From Siphonodentalium dalli (Eukaryota; Mollusca; Scaphopoda; Gadilida; Siphonodentaliidae): a stretch of 64,000 nt of DNA. Under the pieces are notes generated by a model. That model ran no database searches and was not told where the DNA came from. It was given only the letters and a program-made list of their open reading frames with translations. The stretch spans positions 85,165,980-85,229,979 of the forward strand of contig CP136063.1 in assembly GCA_032622095.1 (NCBI GenBank), read 5' to 3'. Shown here piece by piece: positions 54,281 through 64,000 of this stretch. Each line of letters opens with the position of its first letter. Position 1 is the first letter of the stretch. Position numbers and translations under genes: made by a program.

Positions 54281-55303
54281 ATGGAATACTATTAGGGCCA
54301 CTTGCTAATGGCGCTTTCGGCGCGCGCCGAAAGCGACAAAAGGTGCGCCATTAGTAACGCGCCAAAGCGCCGAAAGCGACACAAAGTGCACCATTAGAGC
54401 ATGTTTCGTCGCGCACCGAAAGCGACATAAGCGATGAAATGTGCGACTAATGGCACATGTTTTGGCGCTTGGGTCACAAAAATTGGGTATCGCCAAGGGC
54501 TTGCTTCACTCATAATTGATGTGCCAGTACTTATTTACTTGAAATTGGTCCAAAAACACCTATTTTCATGTCATCAGCATCCATGTCCCATGAATGTGTG
54601 TCTCCATCCCGGATCTCTAGTATATTTGATGAACGGGACATATCCTGCACAGATATATACATATCCACGGTCATAAAAAGGGAATTAGGGGTCCCTGGGG
54701 GCTTGCTCCCCTCATATGGTTTACTTATCGACTTAAAATTTTGTAAAAAAAAACACCCCTATTTTCATGTTATCAACATCTCTGCCCCACGAATGTGTGT
54801 CTCTACCCCGAAGTTCTAGTAAATTTTAGTGAGGGACATCTCTGCACATATATATAGCATTACCATGGTCATAAAAAGGGAATTATGAGTTATTGGTGGA
54901 CTGCTTCCCTCATATGGTGGGCCTCTATACACTAGAAATTTGAATAAAAAACATATTTCCAATTGCATATCATCATCCGTGCCCCATGAATGTGTCTCCG
55001 CCCCGGAGTTCTAGTAAATTCCAGTAAAGGGACATCTCCTGCAGAGAGATATACAATTTAGATGGTCATAGAAAGGAATTAGGGGTCCCTGAGGGGCTTG
55101 CTTCCCTCATAGTGTGTACTTATTGACTTAAAATTGGTCGCACATTTCATCGCTTGTGTCGCTTTGGGTGCGCGCCGAAACATGCGCTAATATCGCACTT
55201 TATGTCGCTTTCGGCGCGTTACGAATGGCGCACTTTTTGTCGCTTTCGGCGCGCGCCGAAAGCGCCATTAGCAAGTGGCCCTAATAGTATTCCATATAGG
55301 AAC
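54281..55303. mobile_element. ~1 kb element with GC-rich ~165 bp terminal inverted repeats
   Basis: Ends TATGGAATACTATTAGGGCC and its exact inverse, continuing inward through GCTTTCGGCGCGCGCCGAAAGC, quoted in part as CTTTCGGCGCGCGCCGAAAG, a self-complementary core. Flanks GTGGAACT (left) and TAGGAACT (right) could be an imperfect 8 bp target duplication, as for hAT elements. The interior is a ~205 bp tandem repeat in three-plus copies (CATGAATGTGTGTCTC, AGTTCTAGTAAATT, GGGGTCCCTG). No transposase. Confidence 0.75.
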
Positions 55304-56214
55304 TAGAGAGCTTATCAAAAAATCACAAAATCTGCAGTTTTTAATTGGGAAAGATTTCCGGGAAAGATTCCCGACGCCATCAGAAATAAAAGATAAGAAT
55401 TGATACATCTGTTAATTAGTCATACTGGCCATCTTCGGCATATTCGGGTATCTGATAGTTTAATCTAGATAATAAGTATATAACCCTTGTGATTATAATC
55501 CAACAAATTTGTAATATTGTTGCCCCCCCCCCTCCGTGGATGATGTCTAGCATGTGCACATGTGCTAGCGTATATCTATGCATGTATGTTGCAAGTATAT
55601 AATTATGCATATATGTGCATGTTCATGCACGCGTACACGAGTATACAGATATAGTGGTTTGCAGTATGCTCGCATGTGCCATGCTATTTTTAGACACTGA
55701 CAATGGTGTGTTTATGTTTATATGTTCATGTTAGGTTCCGTGTTTCATGTTATTTGTGCTTTTCTATATTGTTTCTACTCTTCATGTAATGGAGGCAATA
55801 AAGATATTTATTACACGATCCTACCATTATTCCATTCAATACACCCATTCTATAAATTGTGATATTAAACGTTCGTTTAATAACAGGAAATATTGTCAGG
55901 TGCATGACCTTTGATTTCCGGTTTGTCGTCTGTTTACATTCCACACGCTACGTCTCAAAATACTATGGCTTCCAATAATTTTCCAACAAACCATAATGAA
56001 TGAAGCGTTTTAAAAGTTATTTCATTAAATATACGCCATTAAATACGCCAAAGAGTCTTTGTTTATCTGGGACTATTTCGTTACGCGGGCAAACAACGCA
56101 TAGTTACGTGAAAAGTCATCACATTGCTTCTGGAAGCTGATGTTAAGTTTCGCGTCCCATTTGTTGATTTAAGATGTTTTGTCGAGGTTTTGGATCATGT
56201 AATAAATAGAATAT
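55304..56214. other. Spacer with a LINE-like 3' end
   Basis: A poly(C) run lies near 55522 and a TGCATGTATGTTGC-type microsatellite region at 55560-55640. GGAGGCAATAAAGATATTTATTA near 55791 (quoted in part as GGCAATAAAGATATTTATTA) resembles a LINE 3' end. No gene seen. Confidence 0.4.
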
Positions 56215-56370
56215 ACAACTCGATCGTCCCAAGTTTACAGCTCTTATTTACAAAACTCGTCCAGTAAATTATGTCTGGACCTCGCCAAAGGCTCGGTCCA
56301 GTAAATTAGGTCTGGACCTAATTTACTGGACTCCTTTTGTAAATTCCGATTTAAACTTGGGACTCGTTGT
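56215..56370. repeat. Foldback hairpin, family F copy 1
   Basis: Left arm ACAACTCGATCGTCCCAAGT pairs with ACTTGGGACTCGTTGT. An inner stem GGTCCAGTAAATTAGG/CCTAATTTACTGGAC repeats three times. It is followed by AGATCCTCT. The same plan is seen at 63134-63279. Confidence 0.8.
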
Positions 56371-56390
56371 AGATCCTCTCTCTATATATA

Positions 56391-57840
56391 TATATACTAG
56401 CAGGTGGACCCGACTTCGTCCGGGCTGTTTTCCCTCTGCTTTTCGGCGAATTGCACGATTTGACCTTGAATTGTCCATTTTGAAGGTCAAGGTCAGGTCA
56501 CGATTTGACCCGTCCAAAACACTGCCCGGACAAAAGTACCCAACAAAAGTACCATCCATCGAAATCCATCCGGTTTTACCCGATTTGACCTTGAATTGAT
56601 CATTTTGAAGGTCAAGGTCAGGTCGGGGTCAGTGGACCCGACTTCGTCCGGGCTGTTTCCCCTCTGCTTTTCGGCGAATTGCGCGATTTGACCTTAGGTC
56701 AAGGTCAGGTGTGGTCACGATTTGACCCGCCCAAAACACTGCCCGGTCAAAAGTACCCGACAAAAGTACCCGTCGAAATCCATCCGGTTTTACCCGATTT
56801 GACCTCGAATTGATCATTTTGAAGGTCAAGGTCGGGGTCAGTGGACCCGACTTCGTCCGGGCTGTTTCCCCTCTGCTTTTCGGCGAATTGCGCGATTTTA
56901 CCTTGAATTGTCCATTTTGAAGGTCAAGGTCAGGTGGGTCACGATTTGACCCGTCCAAATCACTGCCCGGACAAAAGTACCCGACAAAAGTACCCGTCGA
57001 AATCCATCCGGTTTTACCCGATTTGACCTCGAATTGATCATTTCGGCGAATTGCGCGATTTGATCTTGAATTGTCCATTTTGAAGGTCAAGGTCAGGTGG
57101 GGTCACGATTTGACCCGTTCAAAACACTGCCAAGACAAAAGTACCCGACAAAAGTACCCGTCGAAATCCATCCGGTTTTACCCGATTTGACCTCGAATTG
57201 ATCATTTCGGCGAATTGCGCGATTTGACCTTGAATTGTTCATTTTGAAGGTCAAGGTCAGGTGGGGTCACGATTTGATCCGTCCAAAACACTGCCCGGAC
57301 AAAAGTACCCGACAAAAGTACCCGTCGAAATCCATCCGGTTTTACCCGATTTGACATCGAATTGATCATTTTGAAGGTCAAGGTCAGGTCGGGGTCACGA
57401 CTCGAACCGTCCAAAACATCCAGTGGACAACAGTAACCCTACGTATCAAATTTCGTTGAAATCCCATAAAAATTCGCGATTTGACATTGAATTGACCCGA
57501 TTTCAAGGTCAATGTCACGTCGCACGGGCAAACGAATAGGCTTACGACACTTCCCATACGAAAGTATCCATAGACACTAATTTTCATCGAAATATCGGGA
57601 TACTCGGGCGTTCGACCTTGAAATGACCCGATTTCAAGGTCAATGTCACGTCGCACGGGGAAATTAACAGGTCCATGCCAGTCCCCGGCCGAAAGAAACC
57701 CCACATACCAAGTTTCGTCGAAATCGGCTGGGCCGTTTTCGAGTCCATCGCGAACAGACAGACAGACACACACACACACACCCTCACACACACACCCTCA
57801 AACACCCTCTCACACCCACACACACACCCCTGTTTGTATT
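56391..57840. repeat. Family B repeat, expanded tandem copy with (CA)n tail
   Basis: Starts ACTAGCAGGTGGACCCGACT, runs through about five repeats of a ~160-200 bp module (CGAAATCCATCCGGTTTTAC, TTGAAGGTCAAGGTCAGG) and ends GCGAACAGACAGACAGACAC in a (CA)n tract. About a dozen exact TCAAGGTCA/TGACCTTGA sites are present. Long frames on the minus strand are a repeat artefact. Confidence 0.85.
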
Positions 57841-58128
57841 ACATACGTTGTGGGGACATTTCTTTAGAAATGCAAACAATACCGTAGTTGTGAGGACTCC
57901 CGTTATTTCGTAAAATATCCAAACTCGGAGGGCAATTTTTCATTTCCGCCTAGTGCGGACGAAAAAATTTCAAAAATTTCAAAAAATACAAATTTCCGTC
58001 GCCTTAAGGAAATTTTTTTTTAACATTGTGAGGACATTGTTTTACTATATGAAAGTCCTCACAGCGGTGGGTTTACACACGCACACGCACCCTCACACAC
58101 ACACAGATCTTCCAAAATATATAATAGA
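57841..58128. other. Spacer between family B and family A
   Basis: AT-rich with short A and T runs and a further (CA)n tract at 58076-58105. No gene. Confidence 0.5.
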
Positions 58129-61022
58129 ATAGCCGATGAGCCCGACGTTGTCCGGGCCATTCAAAAACCAAATTTCAAGTCGATAGATCCACCCATTTCA
58201 GAGATCTGGTCTGCGCATGCGCGAATCTGGCGTCGCCCGGGCTCGGCGACCCGATAAAATTCGTATCCGGGGCAAGATACATTCATATAGAAAATTTCAA
58301 GTCGATAGCTCCACCCGTTTCCGAGATCTCGTCTGCGCATGCGCGAAGCGGGCGCCGCACGGGCTCGCCAATACGACAACGTCGACCGCCTGATCAAACT
58401 ACACACACGTACCAAGTATCGTCCCGATCGGTCGAGAATCGTAGATTTGTATAAATGACAGACAGACAAACAGACAGAGGTCTTCAAAATATATATGAGA
58501 CTAGCCGATGAGCCCGACGTTGTCCGGGCTATTCAAAAACCAAATTTCAAGTCGATAGCTCCACCCGTTTCCGAGATCTGGTCTGCGCATGCGCGAAGCT
58601 GGCGTCGCACGGGCTCGGCGACCCGATAAAATTCGTATCCGGGTCAAGATACATGCACATACCAAATTTCAAGTCGATAGCTCCACCCGTTTCCGAGATC
58701 TGATCTGCGCATGCGCGAAGTTGGCGTCGCACTGGCTCGGCGACCCGATAAAATTCGTATCCGGGCAAGATACATTCACATACCAAATTTCAAGTCGATA
58801 GCTCCACCCGTTTCCGACATTTCGTCTGCGCATGCGCGAAGCGGGCGCCGCACGGGCTCGCCAATACGACAACGTCGACCGCCTGGTCAAACTACACACA
58901 CGCACCAAGTTTCGTCCCGATCGATCGAGAATCGTAGATTTGTATAAATGACAGACACACAGACAGACAAACATACAGAGGTCTTCAAAATATATATGAG
59001 ACTAGCCGATGAGCCCGACGTTGTCCGGGCTATTCAAAAACCAAATTTCAAGTCGATACCTCCACCCGTTTCCGAGATCTGGTCTGCACATGCGCGAAGC
59101 TTGCGTCGCACGGGCTCAGCGACCCGATAAAATTCGTATCCGGGGCAAGATACATTCACATAGCAAATTTCAAGTCGATAGCTCCACCCGTTTCCGAGAT
59201 CTGGTCTGCGCATGCGCGAAGCTTGCGTCGCACGGGCTCGGCGACCCGATAAAATTCGTATCCTGGGCAAGATACATTTACATAGCAAATTTCAAGTCGA
59301 TAGCTCCACCCGTTTCCGAGATCTCGTCTGCGCATGCGCGAAGCGGGCGCCGCACGGGCTCGCCAATACGACAACGTTCACCGCCTGGTCAAACTACACT
59401 CACGTACCAAGTTTCGTCCCGATCGGTCGAGAATCGTAGATTTGTATTAATGACAGACAGACAGACAGACAGACAGACATACAGACAGAGGTCTTCAAAA
59501 TATATAAGAGACTAGCCGATGAGCCCGACGTTGTCCGGGCTATTCAAAAACAAAATTTCAAGTCGATAGCTCCACCCGTTTCCGAGATCTCGTCTGCGCA
59601 TGCGCGACGCTGGCGTCGCACGGACTCGGCGACCCGATAAAATTCGTATCCGGGGCAAGATACAATCACATACCAAATTTCAAGTCGATAGCTCCACCCG
59701 TTTCCGAGATCTCGTCTGCGCATGCACGAAGCTGGCGTCGCACGGGCTCGGCGACCCGATAAAATTCGTATCCGGGGCAAGATACATTCACATAGCAAAT
59801 TTCAAGTCGATAGCTCCACCCGTTTCCGAGATCTCGTCTGCGCATGCGCGAAGCGTGCGCCACACGGGCTCGCCAATACGACAAGGTCGACCGCCTGGTC
59901 AAACTACACACACGTACCAAGTTTCGTCCCGATCGGTCGAGAATCGTAGCTTTGTATAAATGACAGACAGACAAACAGACAAACAGACAGAGGTCTTCAA
60001 AAATATATATGAGACTAGCCGATGAGCCCGACGTTGTCCGGGCTATTCGAAAACCAAATTTCAAGTCGATAGATCCACCCGTTTCCGAGATCTGGTCTGC
60101 GAATGCGCGAAGCTGGCGTCGCACGGTCTCGGCGAACCGATAAAATTCGTATCCGGGGCAAGATATATTCACATACCAAATTTCAAGTCGATAGCTCCAC
60201 CCGTTTCCGAGATCTCGTCTGCGCATGCGCGAAGCTGGCGTAGCACGGGCTCGGCGACCCGATAAAATTCGTATCCGGGGCAAGATACATTTCACATAGC
60301 AAATTTCAAGTCGATAGCTCCACCGTTTCCGAGATCTCGTCTGCTCATGCGCGAAGCGGGCGCCGCACGGACTCGACAATACGACAAGGTCGACCGCCTG
60401 GTCAAACTACACACACGTACCAAGTTTCGTCCCGATCGGTCGAGAATCGTAGCTTTGTATAAATGACAGACAGACAAACAGACAAACAGACAGAGGTCTT
60501 CAAAATATATATGAGACTAGCCGATGAGCCCGACGTTGCCCGGGCTATTCGAAAACCAAATTTCAAGTCGATAGATCCACCCGTTTCCGAGATCTGGTCT
60601 GCGCATGCGCGAAGCTGGCGTCGCACGGTCTCGGCGAACCGATAAAATTCGTATCCGGGGCAAGATACATTCACATACCAAATTTCAAGTCGATAGCTCC
60701 ACCCGTTTCCGAGATCTCGTCTGCGCATGCACGAAGCTGGCGTCGCACGGGCTCGGCGACCCGATAAAATTCGTATCCGGGGCAAGATACATTCACATAG
60801 CAAATTTCAAGTCGATAGCTCCACCCGTTTCCGAGATCTCGTCTGCGCATGCGCGAAGCGGGCGCCGCACGGGCTTACCAATACGACAACGTCGACCGCC
60901 TGGTCAAACTACACACACGTACCAAGTTTCGTCCCGATCGGTCGAGAATCGTAGATTTGTATAAATGACAGACATACAGACAAACAAACAAACAAACAGA
61001 CAGAGGTATTCAAAATATATAT
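58129..61022. repeat. Family A satellite: six ~500 bp units with inner ~122 bp modules and GACA tails
   Basis: Units begin GCCGATGAGCCCGACGTTGT at about 58131, 58505, 59005, 59515, 60018 and 60515. The first is short. Each has two or three ~122 bp modules (AAATTTCAAGTCGATAG, CCACCCGTTTCCGAGATCT, TGCGCATGCGCGAAGC) and ends GAGAATCGTAGATTTGTATA then a (GACA)n tract. Twelve intact and five mutated TGCGCATGCGCG sites were counted. Frames up to 237 codons on both strands are repeat shadows. Confidence 0.9.
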
Positions 61023-62476
61023 GAGATAATTATATTGTTCATCTTTCACCGGCCCAACAGAAATAAATCCAATCAGCGCTCGTTGGGTAATATCTTCAGA
61101 CAGGGTCACAGTGGGTACATCTCATCAACATTCAGAAACGGCATGATGTTCAGGTATTTTATTCTTCTTCAATGAACTACAGCAAGACATATATGAGTAA
61201 CATATTCAGGCGGGGTATATATTATCACATCAACATTCGGTATATAGGACGTGGCGACGTGCCTAACCTTCTAGACTTTGGTAAAGATGTTCAACAGTTG
61301 GAAATTTCATGACTGACATAACATTAGTTGGAAATATTACATCATATTTAGGTTAAAAAAATTCTCATTGTTTGATTTTCCAACCAGAAATTAGTGGTGA
61401 ATTCGTTGTTTTTAGACAAACAGAAGCATTTATTTCTACTTTTTGGTACGAAATTACCGTCAGTTGGCAATGTTCCAACCTTAAGGGGCGTTGTAACGCT
61501 TGAGGTCCCAGTTAAAGTTCCGACCGAAAGGGGGGGGGGGTAATATAATTATGTAAACGTGCATGGTGCAAGGGGTGCAGTTGGAAATTTCAAAGGGAAA
61601 TTCAAAGGGGACCCTCTATATATATATATATAGCCACGTCCCTGATGCCTCGGTAGAATGATCTTCAGACGGATAGCTTATATTACATCATCGTTCATCT
61701 GAATTTTGTTCGTTCATCTTACATGACTCCAGACAAGAAATAAACCACACCAACTCCCATAGAGTATAATCTTGGGTAGAGGGGTAATGTCGCAAGGGCT
61801 ATACTCGACCTTCACCTCAGGATTTGCAGTCACGTTATATTCAACTAATTAACGGGTCTTTTTCGGGTGGTTTCTAGAACACCAAAGTGGGTGCAACATC
61901 TTGATATATAAGTCAAATTGCACGTGCGGGTGGAATGAAGTCGATTTGAGATTATAGATGCGCAACCTACGAGTATACCATTTATCGAGGTCAAGGACGA
62001 GTATAGCTCTTGCGACATTACCTCGCTACCACAATCTTGACTCAATCTCAGACAGTGTCACGAGGATATCACATCAACATCCGACATTTTGTTCTTCTTC
62101 CAATAAACCACTCTAAGAAATATTTATATGATCAACGTTCATGTTGACAGGGAGATATCATACAACACGGTGAGAATAACAAATCACCATCAGCGTCCGT
62201 TTGGAATGATGTTCAGACACTCGCAGTGCGAAGGCACGGGCGTAGGAGCAAACTCGATAGGCGGGTTCGTTGTTAGACTCAGGTTCCATATGAGCAGCCA
62301 ATGGTGTCGGAACCTCTGCACACAGACGCCACCAGTGCATGTATCGTTGGCTCTGGAAAATTATAAAGGTAAAATAGTATAAAGGTAAAGTTGATTGACA
62401 ACCCTTATAAAACTGTCTCATGGTTTACCAGAGTAACACAAATCTTAGTTAATTTACAGCGGTCTTTTGGGTGGTA
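61023..62476. repeat. Dispersed minisatellite-like blocks and an inverted pair
   Basis: Blocks of the type CTTCAGACAGGGTCACAGTG, ATCACATCAACATTC and TTCTTCTTCAATRAAC recur at ~61090, ~61200, ~61665 and ~62045. 61768-61822 and 61987-62042 are inverted copies (GGTAATGTCGCAAG against CTTGCGACATTACC). A poly(G) run lies near 61530 and (TA)n near 61615. No gene seen. Confidence 0.6.
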
Positions 62477-62576
62477 AATATGTATAGGTTATAACCCGCT
62501 TGGGCGTCTGTACAAGAAATATAGCGCCGCGGTCTGTATTTCTTGTACAGATACCCAAGTGGGTTATGACATATTT
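62477..62576. repeat. ~45 bp-arm hairpin
   Basis: Left arm TAACCCGCTTGGGCGTCTGT then ACAAGAAATA pairs with TATTTCTTGT then ACAGATACCCAAGTGGGTTA across a ~13-base loop, with a few mismatches and a 5-base bulge. Confidence 0.85.
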
Positions 62577-63133
62577 ATAAACCGATTCACACCCCAAGGC
62601 AAACAGAATTGAGCCTCATTCTATACGACGATTACCTGTCAATTACCATTCAATCAATAGTTAATTGAATGGTTCGTGATGTTACATTTTCCTGTTCAAC
62701 AATTAGTCAAATGCTCGTTGAAAATCGGATCACTTGCGTCAGCATTATTTATCAGCGTTGATGAACCATTTTGTCTCCGAATTTGAAAACGTTTTATGCT
62801 GATGACGTGTTTCTGGATAAAACAGATTCTTCCTTGTGATAATAAACTGTTCCGGCTGTTAAGGTTATTTTTTGTCTTGTTGTCATTATGGAATTATCGT
62901 TCAGAATACAGTAGGCAATCAATGTTCCGGTAGTGTTCGGACTATAACACATTTTATCACATAATTTGGCCATAAAAGCAGTTTCATAATTATCGGTAAT
63001 AGACACGTTTAATATCAGCGCGTGCGATGACGTCACGGCGTTCTTCAGATAACTTGCGATCGCTGTAGTTTATGATTGTTGTTTTCGATGAATATTTCGC
63101 GTTGCTTCGGGTTTATTTGATCATGTGATAAAA
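62577..63133. other. Spacer, no feature recognised
   Basis: AT-rich; a GATGACGTCACGGCG stretch near 63027 contains a second CRE octamer. No gene supported. Confidence 0.35.
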
Positions 63134-63279
63134 GGTATCTCACACTCGTCCTATTTTATACGTAATTTATCAACCTCGTCCTCTAAATTCTATTTGAGCC
63201 TCGGTAAACCTCGGCTCAAATCGAATTTAGTGAACTCGGTTGATAAATTCCGTATAAAATAGGAACTCATGTGAGATCC
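63134..63279. repeat. Foldback hairpin, family F copy 2
   Basis: Left arm GTATCTCACACTCGTCCTAT and right arm ATAGGAACTCATGTGAGATC pair. The inner stem is TTGAGCC/GGCTCAA with loop around TCGGTAAACCTCGG. Followed by CCTCTATG, as copy 1 is followed by CCTCTC. Confidence 0.85.
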
Positions 63280-64000
63280 TCTATGTATGAAGTGTGTGAT
63301 GAAATATCACCGGCATTCGTGACAACAGATATAACCAAACCTGCATATATTGCCTGCATTTTCGGCGTACATGCACGCATATGCGAACAGATTGTTGAAT
63401 GTTCTCAATTGTATCATTCCAAAGATCATTACTTGATTATTGTGAATTATACATTCCAAACAGGTTTGGATTTCGTTCAGTTTACTTCCAATCACCCGTC
63501 CCACCGGACAAACCAAAAAATATTCAATCATAAGTGTTGCCCCCCCCCTTCTCCCACAGATGCAGCCCACCCCATCTATGACCCCTACTGATGATATGGT
63601 CCGTGTTTTAACTTCCTGAGTGACTGGTGCTATATAACATTATGGCGTATTGTTAGAATTTCACACCTTCTGTTCCGATCTGCTTCCAGCTTTCTATCCA
63701 ATTAATGTAAATGTCTGTGTGCTATTTAGCTCAATTCTATATATTGGCCCCGTCGAAATACAGTTTCCTACAAGAAATAATGTTCACGAATTGGAGCAAT
63801 TTAATTGGCCGAGAATGTGAACCGGTTTATAAATGGTAATTACTATGCCGGTAACAAAAATATAGTTATCGTTGCAATTTAACTACGTTTTTGTTACCAT
63901 TAATTACCATGATATACGATTACAATAGTGTTACTACCAAAACAACGCTGTAAGTTAACTATGGGTTTTAGTTTAAACATATTTTATTGTACCATTTATG
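63280..64000. other. Spacer to window end
   Basis: Poly(C) near 63541. An imperfect inverted pair AATGGTAATTACTATGC...GTTACCATTAATTACCAT lies at ~63834-63911. Short open stretches show no coding features. Confidence 0.35.

Noticed and set aside
56629-57791. Frames of 70-153 codons in family B
   Set aside because: Satellite modules read in phase; they break wherever the module number changes.
58161-60964. Many frames of 60-237 codons on both strands
   Set aside because: They are repeats of the family A satellite module read in phase, on both strands, with no start or stop conservation.
1-64000. CRISPR array or prokaryotic operon structure
   Set aside because: Repeats are far too long and divergent for CRISPR, and gene content is eukaryotic mobile elements only.

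Overview
This is a eukaryotic, almost certainly animal (probably marine invertebrate) genomic window made very largely of repeats and mobile elements. There are no operons and no confidently recognised host protein-coding gene. The pointers to an animal are the 5' head of U2 snRNA in its invertebrate form, an intact LINE of the L1/Tx1 type, a Penelope-like reverse transcriptase relic, TTAA-flanked piggyBac-style non-autonomous elements, other LINE 3' ends, and AT-rich spacer DNA. The sequence alone does not give the species or phylum. A 100-base run of N at 30743-30842 is an assembly gap.

Layout. (1) 1-18718: a head-to-tail tandem array, four full units of about 3.89 kb plus a fifth cut short, nearly identical to one another. 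Each unit carries, on the minus strand, the first ~47 nt of U2 snRNA fused to a GC-rich structured body with no recognisable Sm site. Each also carries a pair of ~200 bp inverted arms and a minisatellite whose minus strand reads as a 274-residue histidine-rich frame. Unit 4 holds a 494 bp TTAA-flanked insertion. (2) 18719-24252: a poly(A)-tailed Tx1-type LINE with both frames open (minus strand), inserted in unit 5; three E2F-type motifs lie at its 5' end. (3) 24253-28310: diverged, rearranged pieces of the array unit, mixed with foldback elements full of CCATATATGG (CArG) palindromes and a LINE 3' fragment. (4) 28.3-31.3 kb: AT-rich DNA, an element with CCGGACC-rich inverted ends, the gap and a 228 bp tandem repeat. 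(5) 31.6-34.7 kb: a broken Penelope-like element.

(6) 34.7-38.7 kb: anonymous AT-rich DNA, a ~545 bp tandem duplication and complex satellite DNA. (7) 39.3-44.5 kb: nested TTAA-type inverted-repeat elements and one copy of a microsatellite-tailed repeat (family B). (8) 45.0-46.5 kb: a second LINE 3' fragment. (9) 47-53 kb: an open frame with an in-frame perfect duplication, a cluster of GATATC palindromes, two near-perfect hairpins, a 405 bp direct repeat and two more TTAA elements. (10) 54.3-61.0 kb: an element with GC-rich inverted ends, then long family B and family A satellites dense in nuclear-receptor-type and NRF1-type motifs. (11) 61-64 kb: further foldbacks and unannotated sequence.

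The unifying theme is inverted-repeat and tandem architecture without transposase genes. The two parts with plausible biochemistry are the tandem U2-headed sequence (a possible structured RNA or U2-derived retroposon amplified as an array) and the intact Tx1-type LINE. Most short open frames here are chance products of repeats and were left out.
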